This document shows, in pieces, positions 1-11,899 of a DNA stretch of 64,000 nt. Both the position numbers and the translations under genes were made by a program. The notes below the pieces were generated by a model. That model did no database searches, was not told where the DNA came from, and was given only the letters and a program-made list of their open reading frames with translations. Source of the DNA: Abelmoschus esculentus (taxonomy: Eukaryota > Streptophyta > Magnoliopsida > Malvales > Malvaceae). The stretch is from assembly GCA_035048815.1 (NCBI GenBank), contig JAUCBN010000026.1, forward strand, positions 12,531,501-12,595,500. The letters run 5' to 3'. Numbering within the stretch: position 1 is the first letter of the stretch; the number at the start of each line of letters is the position of its first letter.

Positions 1-1175
1 CCTAAATTATCAGTTTTTCAAACTAAATTAGTTAAGTTCAGAGTCTATAAGCTCAAGGATTAACATAAATTTTAAAACAAATTAATATCTTAGTACATAA
101 AATACCATAATAAAAGGCATAATCAAAGTCTACAAATACAAATAGTTTAAAATTTATATGGAGGGCGGATATGATGCAGGTGAATATGGGACGGGTGGAT
201 ACGGGACGGGTAAGGTCTTAAACCCATTACTTATCCACTACCCATGATGGGTATGACTTTTTACATCCACATCCGCCCACTACCCACCAAACTCATATCC
301 ATCCCCACTCCAACTAGTGCGGGTACGGTGCGGAATCCGCAAAGCTGTACCCGTCTGCCATCCCTAATAAACATATATATTATTATGTGCACATAATAAT
401 AAATACATATAGGTAAAATAATATATAGGTAAAATAATGCACATACATAATAATATATAAGTAACATAATATATATACTTACACTATTCACCTGTGGTAA
501 AATAATCTATAGGTTACCTATATATTAGGTAAAATAATGCACATACATATGATATAATTTAGAATTTAAAGCATGATTAAAAAGGAGTGATTAATAAGGT
601 GTTACATGAAAAAATTATGCAGGCAAACCATTCCGTGTTTTGATGGTTACTATAACCATTGGTGTATGCTGATTCTTGTCCTCGTTTATCTTGAACTTAA
701 ATTCTCAGTTAAATTATTTTTCTAAAGCAGCGAACTATAAAAGAGAATTTTGTAGATTTTAAAGATTTTATAGAATATGAAACTATCAGGTTTTATTTAT
801 TTTTTATTTTTTGAATTTTCTTGTGTCAGTTTGGTTGCAGATATAATTTTAATCTTTATCTGTGACAAATTTATAATGCTGGAAGAGTTAATTGCAATGG
901 AAGAAAATAAAAAAATTTGATAAGTATAATGTGCGTTTAGTGGCGAAAGATTCTGAGTATAGACTAAAAATAAGTATTTACTCTTGTTGCGAGATATAAT
1001 ACGACTCGATTGATGATTTTGTTTGCAGATCAACACTCTTGGCCTATATTCTAGTGAAATGTAAAGTCGGCATTATGCATAATGAGCTTCAAGAACAAGT
1101 AATTTTTTAAACAACCTGTTATTTGTGTATGACATGGAAGTGAAAATAAAGTTTATAATTAAAAAATAAATTACT
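1..1175. other. AT-rich intergenic DNA, no gene
   Basis: I see no supportable gene. Positions 160-368 hold a GC-richer block with repeated GGGTGGATACGGGACGGG-like text that ends in a transposon-end motif (listed separately). Positions 370-560 are low-complexity sequence in which a GGTAAAATAAT-type unit and ATACATAATA words recur. The remainder to 1175 is unremarkable AT-rich sequence. Short open frames here have no recognisable domain. Confidence 0.6.
319..368 (-). repeat. Transposon-end motif (TAGGGATGGCAGACG...), copy 1
   Basis: Read on the minus strand this is TAGGGATGGCAGACGGGTAC followed by a GC-rich stretch. Positions 12241-12290 carry the same motif on the plus strand with a few mismatches. 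TAGGGATGGC-type ends are familiar from plant hAT-like elements (family knowledge). Here the element would extend leftwards from 368 and off the window. Confidence 0.45.
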
Positions 1176-1652
1176 CTCCAGTGATCATCCAACTAACTGG
1201 GATACTTATTTTAGTCACTCAACTAAATGAGAATATTTATTTTAGCTACCCAACTAACAAACTTGTCATTCGGGTCACTCAACTTTTAAACCTTATCTAT
1301 TTGTGTCACTGTCTTTAAAATCTTAATGGAAAAGTTACGGTGGTGACGTGGCTGTTAACTAAAATATATAAAATTAAACATTTAATTCTTATGATTGATT
1401 TATTCAATCAATTTGGCCTTATTAATTTTATTTATTCATTTAAAATTATGATTAAATTGAAATAATAAATTATAGAGATTAAATGTGTAATTTTACAAAT
1501 TTTAGTTCACAGCCACATCACCACCGTAACTTTTTCTGTTAGAATTTTAATGACACAATCTTAGATAGGTAGGTTTTAAAAGTTGGGTGACCTAATTTAT
1601 AAGCTTGTTAGTTGAGTGACCAACATAGGTATCCTCAATTAATTAGTTTACC
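1176..1652. mobile_element. Foldback MITE with long terminal inverted repeats
   Basis: Two arms of about 150-190 bp face each other around an AT-rich centre at about 1360-1500. The inner arm ends are clear: 1331-1358 (AGTTACGGTGGTGACGTGGC...) is nearly the reverse complement of 1504-1531 (...CCACATCACCACCGTAACT). The outer arms share CACTCAACTAA and GGATAC words in opposite orientation. There is no coding capacity. The outer limits are uncertain by about 20 bp and I could not fix a target duplication, so the superfamily (perhaps Mutator-like) stays open. Confidence 0.7.
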
Positions 1653-2695
1653 TAAAAAAAAGTTAATACATGTGTCAAAAGAAACTCATGTATTTAGAGT
1701 AATCGAATTAAAACTTATTTCGTGAAATATAGATTTACTAAGTGTCCTTATGAGTATACTATTTTCATGAAAACTAATGATAAGAGTAAAATGCTTATTA
1801 TGATTTTTACTAGAAATTATAGTTTCATCTTTAATGTTTTCAAAAGAAATATACTCAAAATAATCCGAGTATGTTTGATAGAAAGGATTGCAATCCAGAA
1901 AATAACTCATCGAGTTTGGTTTAAAGATAAGTAAAGAAAGAAAAAAAGAAAAGTGGACAACACTCTCGTTAGGCAGATTGTTGGCAGCTTAAAGTACTTG
2001 ATATAATATATTTTATGAGTTTATCCCACGGGTGTATAGTTTTCTATGGAGATGCATTTATTAGGCATTATTTGATGAATATTATTTTTAATTTTTTATT
2101 TAAAATGTAACCTTATTCAAATTTTATTTTGAAGAATATTTTTTTTTATACGTAAATGTAATTCGCATTTTTCAAAGTACTAATTATTAATTCGCATCTT
2201 AAAGAACGTGAAATATAACTAATGTGGTTTTCATGTTACCTATTTTTTGTAATTATTTTTATTCTTTTAATATAATTCGTATCCTACAGGATATGAAGTT
2301 GGTCGAATCGTTTTAATTTATCGCAGTTAATTTTAACGCTTGAAAATTTACTAACTATGATCAAATTTAAAGAACTTCGTATCTCACAAGATGCAAACTT
2401 TTTTCACATTTTGCATCGAAACTGATGCGAATTTCCTTATAAATAAGCCTACCTCTCCAATTGTTTACTCACACCAACAATATCTATCATCTTTCTTCTT
2501 ACTAACTAGATTTTTATGTTAAAATCTGAATTTCTACGGTTATTGACTGTTTAATCAGATTAGATCACAAACATATTTTCAACTATTGGCCTTTTAATGT
2601 AAGTTTCTTTTTTATTTAAGTTTTTAATATTTATATTATTTTTTTAAATATATTTTTTAATATTAATATCTTGACTAATATATTTTATTTGTTTT
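1653..2695. other. Intergenic DNA upstream of the plant-mobile-domain remnant
   Basis: I find no gene. Words such as ATTCGCATC/ATTCGTATC recur in both orientations between 2160 and 2430, which may be degenerate ends of the element that carried the plant-mobile-domain sequence. I could not define borders. Confidence 0.4.
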
Positions 2696-2699
2696 AAAT

Positions 2700-2915
2700 T
2701 TATTTTGGGATGAGATTGAACATCACTTGGATGTTTCTTATAATCGATTGACTCGATGTCTGGACCCTCATTGTGAGGATTATATTTCTAGAGTCGACTT
2801 TGGGAATGTCCCCAAAATTATCGGTAATGCAAAACTGGATGTAGATCAAATTAATACTCTGATAGAACGTTCAAGGCCGGAGACACATATTTTAGCTTCT
2901 GTGCAGTGAGACAAT
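2700..2915 (+). pseudogene. Plant mobile domain protein, left fragment
   Basis: The plus-strand frame from about 2727 reads up to an LIERSRPETH motif. This matches the conserved LVERWRPETHTF core of the plant mobile domain (PMD, the MAIN/MAIL1 and Mutator-associated family, PF10536). It stops at 2907-2909, but a +1 frame continues with SET. That frame rejoins ITLEDM on the far side of the Gypsy insertion at 10688, so a single frameshift separates the two halves. The fragment ends exactly where the retroelement begins, and the 5-bp sequence ACAAT (2911-2915) recurs at the other side. PMD sequences occur both as host genes and as transposon cargo. With the frameshift and stops seen here, this copy is dead. 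The N-terminal end is not defined. Confidence 0.6.
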
Positions 2916-4224
2916 GTTGTGTGATTTTAATGCAACGCAAACGGTGTAAGTGTACACGTCGCAAGTAATAGTATAGATTAGTTATTGTCGCCACAGGGAT
3001 TGGTTTGGGCCACTTTGTTTAAGTTATCACACAGTAAAATAAAGACACAAGTTGATAATAGGAGTTTAGTTTAATAAGTAAAATAAAAAAGAAAAGAAAA
3101 GATAGATGAAATTGAATAGGTGAGAGAAGATGTAGGATTATCCTGAAGTATGAAATGATGGATGAATGAATTCTTCCTTGTAAATGGATACTCACACCAC
3201 TCAATTGTTCTGGCAATTAGGCTTAGTCAGATTGTCTAGTCAATTCATCTGAATTCTTGAGCAATTACAACTAAGGGAATTGCTAGAGCAATTTGAGTGA
3301 CTATCCTCAAGTTTCGGCAAAGCATTCTTCAGCGGTCCCTATTATCCTTAACCCGAGATTATTAATTGCACAACCTATAATGATACATCCATGCGTTAAT
3401 CAAAGGTGTACAACAACTATCTTGCGCTTCTATTAGTCGTTGAAATCATGCACTTATCCCTAAGTCGAATTAGTTCTCATGCACTTGTATCGAACCATGC
3501 TTATTTGTTTCGCGAATATAATTCTCCCGAATCTAGATAAATACATTATTTATCGAGGTCCTTTCTCAATTCTCTCGCAAACCAATTAAACACCAAGAAT
3601 AAGCAAACCTTAATTAAGAGCACACCAAATACTTAAATAGAATTCAAACGTTTCTCACAATCACAAAACAGTATAACTTAAACCAATTACATCAATTCAT
3701 GGTTGGGTCCTAAAGATATACAAAGAATAAACCCAAATTGATTCTCTCTAAATCAACTCTAAAAATTGACTCCTAAATTCAACTCTTATTCGACTCATGT
3801 TGTTTTGACGTCATGCTCTTCCTTTTATAAGGTGTTGCTTGGTTGACTTAAATGATAGAATAAGAATAAATTGGAAATAATCATGAGAGAATATTTTCAT
3901 TTATCTTTGATTCCTATCATCTCTTTCCTTCTTTACGCCAATCTTCAATTCTTTCTCTGTCTTATATCATTGACCTTATCACCAAGAATCTCATTTCAAT
4001 TTAGTAGATTATCATCAAAGGAATGATCCCTGTAAACATGGAAATACTCTAAAGTATAATCTTTTTCCACATAATTCAACCAACGCAAGAAATAAATGTG
4101 ATAACCAAGGAAAATAAGTGAAAATGAATAAAATAATTAATGATACAATTAATAATATGCCTAAGTCTAACAATAATATGAGTAAAAAGGCAATAAAATA
4201 ACTATTTTAAACACTTAGCAAACC
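2916..4224 (-). repeat. 3' LTR of the Athila-like element
   Basis: About 1.3 kb. Positions 3850-4215 align nearly base for base with 10305-10675, including shared words such as ATCATGAGAGAATATT and CCTAAGTCTAACAATAATAT. The start next to ATTTTAATGCAAC also matches 10264-10280. It has no coding content; apparent open frames are chance. Confidence 0.7.
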
Positions 4225-5050
4225 CCCAAATTTGAATTATTGCTTGTCCTCAAGCAATGCAAACCTAACAATTAATTGTCAAGGAATTCAATCTTTAAAA
4301 ACATGTTTCAAATTTAACTTTAAATCTTAGAACCGAGGTACAAACTAGGATCACTTTTTAATTTTTCGAAAAGCAAAGAAATTACCCAGAATCAAACTAT
4401 AATGCTCGTGACAAAGTATGTGCGTAGTTGCACACAAGTTAATTTTAAAGATTCAATGTGAACAATAGGTTTTAAACAAGTTAATTGCCTGGGATTAAAT
4501 TTAATTTTACTAGAGCCAATTTCAGGAATCTCTAGCAATCAAGCAATTTCTTTTTCCTTTAATTATATAAACTAAAACCAGTTTCGGGCACCTCTAGTGA
4601 TTCTTCATTACACAAAGACTAGAGCCAGTTTCGGGCACCTCTAGTGACTCTTCATTGCACAAAGACTAGAGCCAGCTTCGGGCACCTTTAGCAAGACATT
4701 GCTTTTTCTTTTATTTATTTACCCAAAAGTTTAACAACCTAAGTTCATCAAATCTCTATCAATTAACAAGTCACAATTGTATACAAAAAATTTCAACATC
4801 ATAGTAAAATTCTAGATTCTTCCAATGCAATCCTAAAATCAAAGGCAATTTCAATAAAATGTAATAGCAAAACTTTCATCATTGATTATCCATCAAATTA
4901 AAAGCAATTAGATCAAATTAAAATACTTGGCAAATAATTTATGCAAAAGCTAATTATGAATGCAACTACCATGAATGAATTAAAGGTACACACCCCCAAA
5001 CTCGAGAGAAGCACTGTCACCAAGGCATGCAAAAATAAAAAAAAATGCAA
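4225..5050 (-). other. 3' untranslated interior of the Athila-like element
   Basis: This AT-rich stretch lies between the polypurine tract and the degraded coding part. The minus strand next to 4225 reads CTTGAGGACAAGCA... and then TTTGGGGG, typical of this Gypsy group's 3' end. No open frame is supported. It contains a short tandem repeat (separate entry). Confidence 0.5.
4508..4712. repeat. 47-bp tandem repeat, 3 clear copies plus 1 partial
   Basis: The phrase CCAGTTTCGGGCACCTCTAG recurs at 4578, 4625 and, with one change in this stretch, 4672, so the spacing is exactly 47 bp. A weaker relative (CCAATTTCAGGAATCTCTAG) starts at 4514. It lies in the non-coding 3' part of the Gypsy element. 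Confidence 0.85.
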
Positions 5051-6345
5051 ATGAGTTAGAAAGATCGCCACCTTGAGTAATTTCTTGCTTGATATGGGTT
5101 TAGCTTTTTTTCCTCGTCATGGTTGTTGTGCTGGTGGATTATGTTCCTTCGTCGGTGTTTTTCCATTATCTTGAGTAGCAGTTGCTTGGGCAATAACAGT
5201 TTTTCCGGCATGTGAAGTTCTGTGGTAATGAGCAGTGTAAATTGATTCAAGATGTCCAATATAGTTACAACTCCACTTGCCCATGAGATGTTTCCTGAAT
5301 AGAGGATATTGGACATGATGGTTATGGTTCTTTATTGGAAAAACTAAATAAATAATAAAGTAAAAACTTAAGAGGATATCAAAATAAAATAAAATATAAA
5401 AATATAAAGAAAACTTATGGAGGATCGTTTTCAATATTTCTTATAGTTTATCCGCATCCTCCATCGAGTGACAATTTTACCCAAAAAGATATGGGCCAAT
5501 GCAGGTACGAGTGTTCCCTTTTGCGTTATTATGATGGAGGTGTGTTTCTTTCTTGTTCTCTTGTAGTCCATGTATATCCTCCACCTTGCTACTTTTCCTA
5601 AAGGCATTAATATCATGTTAGAAAAAATTATATCAACATCCAACCATTTAATCACCTCATTCTCGTTGATATCCATAATAGTTTATATCCATAATTGTTA
5701 AGTAAGCCAATTGTTGTGGCAATCTTCTACCAATATTTTGTGCAAGTCAAGTGAAGAACCATGTTTATCAAAGTCTTCAAGAATCAACCCACTATGTTCC
5801 TTAGCTTTCTCAAATATCCTCATCAGTAAAGATTTGGGTATGACACTAATTTTAAAGGGAAGGACCAAGTATAGAGTATCATTTCCCAAACAATCATATC
5901 TTATTTTTGATGGTTTCAAATCTTGTAACGTTGATTCATCATAAGATACCTATAAAGAAAGAGGTGAGTTTTGAAAGAATTCAAAAGGTTCAGTTAATAT
6001 CGTCTCATATTCCATTAACAAAGTTTCACCATCTTGTTGATCGAGCATGTTGTCATGCAATTGTTGTGGCATTTCTCAGTAAGAGTAATCCACAGATTCC
6101 TGCTTTAGCACCAACATTGTTGTATCATCATGGGAATCAAACTCCTAAGAATTTGTTGTTACATTACTCTTCTCGACCTTGTTGAATGTTATCGTGACAT
6201 TGCCCTGTTCAAGATTCTCAATTGTCGTGGCAATTATTTGTTTAGAATCGTCCAACGTTAGACAGTCTTTCTCATTAACATGTTCTTGACTTGGAGGTTC
6301 TAGACGTTGCTCTTTGTCCTCTAGTGTTAGGATTTTAGTATCCTT
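5051..6345 (-). other. Decayed interior of the Athila-like element
   Basis: This should correspond to former coding sequence of the minus-strand Gypsy element. Several short frames exist on both strands (for example 5431-5676 and 5698-5919), but I recognise no protease, reverse transcriptase or integrase motif in any of them. The full pol gene would need far more than this space, so most of it has been deleted. Confidence 0.4.
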
Positions 6346-6659
6346 AAGAATTAATTATCGGGGCATGTTATCTATGGCATATATAAATCTCGTTAATTAA
6401 TCTTCCAAATCCCCCAAATGTGCATCAAATTTAGCTATCCTCGCATCCATGGACTTTGATTGATCTCTCATCTCCTCTATTTATCTGTCAAGTCTACCCA
6501 AGAATGCTTGCAACTTTTCCTCCAATGAATTTGGATACTCTTGAAACAAATTATATTGCCATTGCATATTTGTACCATCAACAAAATTGTCATGGTACAA
6601 AAAAAATTGAGTGTTTTGATCATACCATGAAGGATTTTGTTGTTAGTTCCATCTATGGT
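6346..6659 (-). pseudogene. Gypsy gag C-terminal region, part 1
   Basis: The minus-strand translation gives a proline/tryptophan-poor region with a PSWYDQNTQF-like phrase. A predicted coiled coil follows (EKLQAFLGRLDR, stop, IEEMRDQSKSMDARIAKFDA, then HLGDLE). This layout resembles the tail of plant Athila/Tat-type gag, where a region rich in NPGWRNHPNFS-like text precedes a helix ending in a QLGQLA-like motif. At least one in-frame stop is present. The solo LTR at 6660 cuts it, and the frame resumes at 9925. Confidence 0.5.
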
Positions 6660-7204
6660 TGTAACCCCCTTAGTCCGGCCTAGACGAAACCGACTCTAAT
6701 GAGTTACACGGGCAATATCGAACCATACCCGCGAAGGTCCGATTCAATAAATAACACTGAAAATCGATATATCTTTTTTAGATGTATAATTAAATTCCTA
6801 TATGTGTTGGTCTTAAGCAAAGCAAGTACAGAAGCATCCTAATCACAAACGAGCATTCGATTAAACACATAAGTATATTAAGGACTAAAGCGTAAATCTT
6901 TAAATTCTATTGACAAGGTAGAAATTAGTTCCATCAAAGTTCAATTAAGCATGTAAGTATCACTCACGGTAAATTTCAAACCAAACAGAGTATTCTAACA
7001 TCACCAATTACATGCTTCACTAATTAGGGACCAAAATATAAATATTCCAAATTATAAGGACTTGACCAAATTAAGTTAACCAACTTGAAATTAAGTCAAA
7101 TTTAATCATTCATGTGAAATTTAAGCTCAAAATAACATCCATAGCTACCATAATTGAACAAGGAAAGATAACCGGGACTAACTTGCAATTTTGACACCTA
7201 AAGC

Positions 7205-7425
7205 TCATTTTTAGTCAGGGGTATCGATACCAACGCAACCCTGTATCGATACCATGACATGGCTTTAACCATATTACCTACTAAATCTCAGGGGTATCAA
7301 TACAACCTAAGATGGTATCGATACTCAGATGACCAAAGATATAATTGCACCGCACCTTGCTTTGATGCCACTCAAATTAAGCCTTGGGGTATCGATACCA
7401 ACATAGGGTGTTTCGCTACCCCCTG
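7205..7425. repeat. Cluster of GTATCGATAC palindromes
   Basis: The perfect 10-bp palindrome GTATCGATAC occurs at about 7219, 7243, 7315 and 7389, with a one-base variant (GTATCAATAC) near 7293. Each is commonly preceded by G or GG. The same type of cluster appears at 58.9-59.3 kb in an unrelated repeat. It lies in the solo LTR; its role is unknown. Confidence 0.8.
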
Positions 7426-8117
7426 TGTCCGGAACACAATTAGGACAATTTTAATGGTTTGCATCCAACCGAAACATAATCAATGATCATTAGCCACTAA
7501 ATGCATAATCCTTAATCATAATGTGCTATTTAAACAATCAATTACAACCATCAATACCCCATAACATATATAGGAATACATACTAACTTTGACTAAAAAC
7601 CATAAACCATACTAAGCTAAACATGCTTCAAGAAGTTCATTAACATATTATTCAATCAAAATAACAAACAAACATATTCAAAGGTTGTTCATACAATTCA
7701 TTTGCTAACTCAAAACATACTCAAAAGGTAAAAGGGTTTACACATTACCAAGTACTACTTATTTTTGCCAAATCATACCAAAATGTATTAAGCCTTCCCC
7801 TTGGACCTCATGCTCTCAATGTTGCTTTTAATGCCTTTATTTTTCAACAAAGATGAAAAGAGAGCTTAAGAAAAACATGCTTAGTAAGGTAGCTCTAAAC
7901 ACGAGTTTATAAATGCAACATTAAAACCAATTTAAAACATCACTTACACTTTTCATGCTAAACCAAGGTATGCTTGATCAAATTATGCTCATCAATATAA
8001 CCAAATCATTTCATGTATCATGCATATTGGTATTCTAGTGACAACATATTGTGAACTTTTAGCTCACTGAATACTTAGATTCCTTATCATAATTGGAGAC
8101 TCTTGGTCTCAACATAC

Positions 8118-8320
8118 ATCGGTCGGACACATAGTCACCCTTGTCTATGTAGGGTAATCTACATGCACGGTCGGACACAAAGTCATCCTTGTTTATATAT
8201 AGGCAAGCTCTACACGCACGGTCGGACACAAAGTCACCCTTGTTTACGTGTAGGCGAGCTCTGCACACACAGTCAGACACAAAGTCACACTTGCTTAGGT
8301 GTAGACGACATCGTGATTCT
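8118..8320. repeat. 51-bp tandem repeat, 4 copies
   Basis: The phrase GGTCGGACACAAAGTCA (with small changes) begins at 8121, 8169, 8220 and 8270, giving spacings of 48, 51 and 50 bp. The copies diverge in the second half. The open frames spanning the block on both strands arise because the unit length is close to a multiple of three; they are not evidence of a protein. Confidence 0.85.
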
Positions 8321-9924
8321 CATAATCTTTATAGAGTACTTAATCCTAATGACATGTCATTTGTATTTGTAACTATATTTAGTGTCACTAAGCCAATATC
8401 ATTCCAATCATGCATGTTAACTTGTTGCCCATAATGCACTCATAATATGTTCATCAAGTGAACTAAAATCATGCTCAACGGCTTAATCAAATGTAATGCA
8501 AATAACCACATATTGTTCCAATTCATTTTCATACTTCCATAAGCTATGAATATCTTTATAAACCATGTATTTTCAACAATTAACATATGCATGCATCATT
8601 TCAAAATCCAAGTTATGCATTTTCAACAAAATCATTTTGAAAACATCTTTCTTAAAGCCATTACCACATAGCCGAAACTTAAGAAAATGCATCAAAAACC
8701 TTAGTAAACTTATTCTTGAACAAAGTAAAGTTTTTACACTATTCCATAGTCCCCAAAACAGAACCGTTCGATTGCGAAACGCTTTTAACCGAAAATCACT
8801 CATCGACAAGCAAAATGAGCCTTCACCGACGCTTCAACGCCAACACCAATGCACCAGCCACTTAAGGGACTTCTTGCACTTCATCTAAATATTAAAAATA
8901 GAGCATATACACATCAAAACATGCTCCACACAACAACCACATTAACCTTCCATAAAACTACCAAAAACTAAGCCGAAAAGACCGAAAACAAGCCGAAATG
9001 CATCTAAAACATCACCAAACCCTAACCTAATAATCTAACCTCTAAACTCCCTCAATTATAAACTAAAAACACTTCCAAACCATCCTTATACCTCCAACAA
9101 AAGCAGAGCACCTAAAACAACCCATAAAACAATCGAAAACCACCTCTAAACAACACCGATTCAATTATCCAGAATTAAAATTATATGTCATCACTTCAAG
9201 ACTCAATTAATCATCAAAATAAGTCTAATTTTTCATAATAAGTAATCCTAATTACTGCCTTGAATTAAATCTAACCTAGTTTCTTGAAAATTCCCCAAAA
9301 ATATCAAAATCTTGAAATAAAATATGAAATCAAGTTTAGATTATTAATTTGTAAGCCAAATGCTTGGGAATATCAAATAAAGAACCTTAGAAATAAGGAG
9401 AAATTAGATCAATTCCACCAAAAGATGAGAATTCTTCTCTTGATTTTCCTTGAAAATGGATGATGATTTTGCAAAATAGATAATGAAAATGGAGAAGAAT
9501 TCAGCAAGTAATTGAAGAAATTAAAAACTTATTTTGGTGGAAAATATTTAATTAAAATAATTTGGGTTAATGGCCTTCTAAGGATTCTAAGTTTTGGCTT
9601 ACTTTTCAATTTAGTCACTAAAAATCTCAAATTTCCGAAAATCTCAATTTAACCCCTAAACTTTCCAAAATTTATAATTTAGTCACTAATGTGATAATTA
9701 GGCTTAATTAAATCAATTTAAAAACTCACTTATTATTTCCTTAACTTTAAAACACTTTTTAACATTTTTAAAACCTTTCTACACATTTATTATTTATCCG
9801 ATTAAATTATTATCATTTTAAAATTCCCTGAATTAATGAATCGAAGTATCCGATTCGATCTGAATCAAATCCTCCCTAACCAAAACACAAAATACTAACC
9901 CCAAAATCGAGATGTTACAATGGT

Positions 9925-10125
9925 CATTCATGTGGTCATATGTTCTAGCATTGTACGGACAATTGCTAAACAAAAAATTGCGCTAACATGAACTTGTTGG
10001 ATTGTTATTGGTTGGCATAGGTAATCATTATTTAATCTAAGAAATTCTTGATTGACTCAATTTTTATCTTTCAACATCAATTCCCGAATAGATTTCTTTC
10101 TATCATTTTGCATCTCGAAGTTCCT
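9925..10125 (-). pseudogene. Gypsy gag fragment, part 2 (after the zinc-knuckle region)
   Basis: Across the solo LTR, the minus-strand frame here (NCPYNARTYDHMN) leads directly into the gag tail at 6659. CPYN-type text is usual just after the gag zinc knuckle in plant Gypsy elements. I did not find an intact CCHC knuckle. Further right (10140-10233) is low-complexity AAT-rich sequence. Confidence 0.45.
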
Positions 10126-10174
10126 TCAACTTAAAGCACACTTATATTTTTTTTTTTTAAAAAATAAAAAGATA

Positions 10175-10199
10175 ATAAGTTAATAATAATAATAATAAT
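10175..10199. repeat. (AAT)n microsatellite
   Basis: Perfect run of ATA/AAT trinucleotides, about 8 units, in the 5' leader of the Athila-like element. Confidence 0.85.
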
Positions 10200-10233
10200 G
10201 CAATAAAAAAAACAACTAACATCAATTACCAAA

Positions 10234-10250
10234 CCCCGACAACAACGCCA
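10234..10250 (-). other. Primer binding site, tRNA-Asp type
   Basis: The minus strand reads TGGCGTTGTTGTCGGGG. It differs at a few positions from the TGGCGCCGTTGCCGGGG site used by Athila-type elements (family knowledge). It lies next to the right LTR, as expected for a minus-strand element. Confidence 0.7.
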
Positions 10251-10259
10251 AAAAAATAA

Positions 10260-10682
10260 TGCAAGATTTTAATGCAACCCAAACGTGAATATTCTCATTT
10301 ATTTTTGAGGATAGAATAAGATTAAATTGGAAATAATCATGAGAGAATATTCTAATTTATTTTTGATTCTTATCACCTCTTTCCTTCTTTACGCTAATCT
10401 ACAATTCTTTCCTTGTCTTATATCATTGACCTGATCACCATGAATCTCCTTCCAATTCAGTAGATCATCATCAAAGTAATGATCCCTGCAAATATGGAAA
10501 TACACCAAAACAGTTTCTTTTTCCATATAATTCAACCAACACAAGAAATAAATGTGACAACCAAGGAAAATAAGTGAAAATGGATAAAATAATTAATAAT
10601 GCAACTAATAATATGCCTAAGTCTAACAATAATATGAGTAAAAAGGGTAATAAAAATAGTATCTTTAAACACTTAACAAACA
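10260..10682 (-). repeat. 5' LTR of the Athila-like element, internally deleted
   Basis: It matches the left LTR at both ends but lacks about 880 bp in the middle. The left LTR's sequence between the GCAAACG word (near 2950) and TAGAATAAG (near 3855) is replaced here by a few tens of bases. It ends in ACA before the target duplicate ACAAT. Confidence 0.65.
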
Positions 10683-10687
10683 ACAAT

Positions 10688-11890
10688 AACTTTGGAAGAT
10701 ATGATGCATATTCTTAATCTTTTGGTTGGAGACGTTATTACTGGTCAAAATAATGAAGACTGGCTTGACCTTTCTTTACGGTTTTTGTGTGTTTCGACAA
10801 AGAAACTGGATGGTGGTTTGGCGCTCCTATAGTAGTTGAATGCTTAATTTAATGTTTTACTCGACGATGCTGATGATAGAACGGTCATTATAAACCTTTT
10901 CTTTTAAAATATTATTTAAATATATTTCAATTTTTATGTACTAATTTTTTTTGTAGGCATATGTACGTACTCATATTTTAATGATAATAGGTTAGATATT
11001 GATGTCAAATAAAACGTGCAATAAAGTTCATCTTATATATTTTTGACACTTGCTAGATTTTGATGAAGCCAACAAACTGAGTTGGTGATCGACTATGTTA
11101 GCATGTCTCTTCAAAAATTTGTGCAAAACCATTGATACCGATAGGCATGACATTGTATGTTGTCTTCTTTTATTGCTGTCTTGGGAATAGTTTCAAATGC
11201 CCTTTTTATGCCCTAAATTAGTTATTCATAGTTCATATATTTTCCCATTATGGTTTAGGTAGGTATTGATTCTCTATCTTTTTAATTTTATTTTAATAAT
11301 TAATTTTTTAATTTTTGTAGGTGGGTTTCTATTTAACCCACATTGGGTGGCTAAATGTCTAAAAGATATCAGACTTGTTATTGAGAATAAATTCGGAAAT
11401 AATGTAAGTATTTGCAATTTTAAATTTAAACATAAAATTAAAATTAAATATTTATATTTCTATTTATTTTTATTAATTTAAATTTTTGTTGTATGTTTGA
11501 TAGTTCCTGTGGACACCTTATGCGAATCTAGATATCCATGAGTGTCTTCTTGAATTTTCAATAGATATTAGGAATGCTTGGACGGTGATGGCACCGCTCA
11601 TCTTTTTACAATATAGTTGAGTGGCATCTAAGCGATAGAGTATTACGATAATTTTGTTGTTTATAACATATTCCTCCATATCCTCCAACATTGGATCATT
11701 ACTACTATCACTGACAAGGAAAACCTTAGTTAAACACATTTGCATTTGGTCAATCTTTTATATATTTGAACATATTTTATTTTAATAACTATAAATAATA
11801 TTTGAACGTCATAGAGTGTCACATGGAAAAGATTCTTTAGTGGATGGAGAGGAATAATCCGACATTGCAAATACTAAATCGATCTGTCGC
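10688..11890 (+). pseudogene. Plant mobile domain protein, right fragment
   Basis: It continues the domain split at 2915. ITLEDMMHILNLLVGDVITG follows at 10690-10750, matching the ITLEDV...LGLPVDG core of the family. An intron-like gap follows. At about 11505-11640 the frame FLWTPYANLDIHECLLEF...NAWTVMAPLIF matches the family's later block (F-W-PY ... W ... PLICF ... VEWH). The VEWH position is interrupted by a stop and frame breaks follow. Exon borders were not worked out. The copy is dead; it may have been cargo of a DNA transposon or a former host gene. Confidence 0.55.
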
Positions 11891-11899
11891 GTTTTCCTC

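Larger units (their letters stand above)
6660..9919. mobile_element. Solo LTR, 3.26 kb, Ty3/Gypsy-type
   Basis: The block starts TGTAACCCCC and ends GATGTTACA, the TGTAACA...TGTTACA style of many plant Gypsy LTRs. It is bracketed by a perfect 5-bp target duplication, ATGGT at 6655-6659 and 9920-9924. There is no primer site, polypurine tract or interior sequence, so it is a solo LTR left by LTR-LTR recombination. It sits inside the gag of the Athila-like element and is therefore younger than it. At 3.26 kb it is long for an LTR. It contains two short repeat clusters (7205-7425 and 8118-8320). Small open frames in it are not credible genes. Confidence 0.85.
2916..10682 (-). mobile_element. Athila-like Ty3/Gypsy retrotransposon, degraded and nested
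   Basis: The element lies on the minus strand. It has a left LTR (3' LTR) at about 2916-4224 and a shorter right LTR (5' LTR) at about 10260-10682; the two match closely over about 360 bp. Next to the right LTR is a tRNA-Asp-type primer site (10234-10250). Next to the left LTR, the minus strand reads GAGGACAAGCA and then a TTTGGGGG polypurine tract, a hallmark of this Gypsy group. The gag tail is recognisable on both sides of a younger solo LTR (6660-9919). ACAAT flanks the element at 2911-2915 and 10683-10687, and removing the insertion with one ACAAT restores the plant-mobile-domain frame. I see no intact pol. LTR borders are good to about 5-10 bp. Confidence 0.75.

Noticed and set aside
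8059..8434. Cys/His-rich repeat proteins on both strands
   Set aside because: They come from the 51-bp tandem repeat, whose length is a multiple of three, inside a solo LTR.
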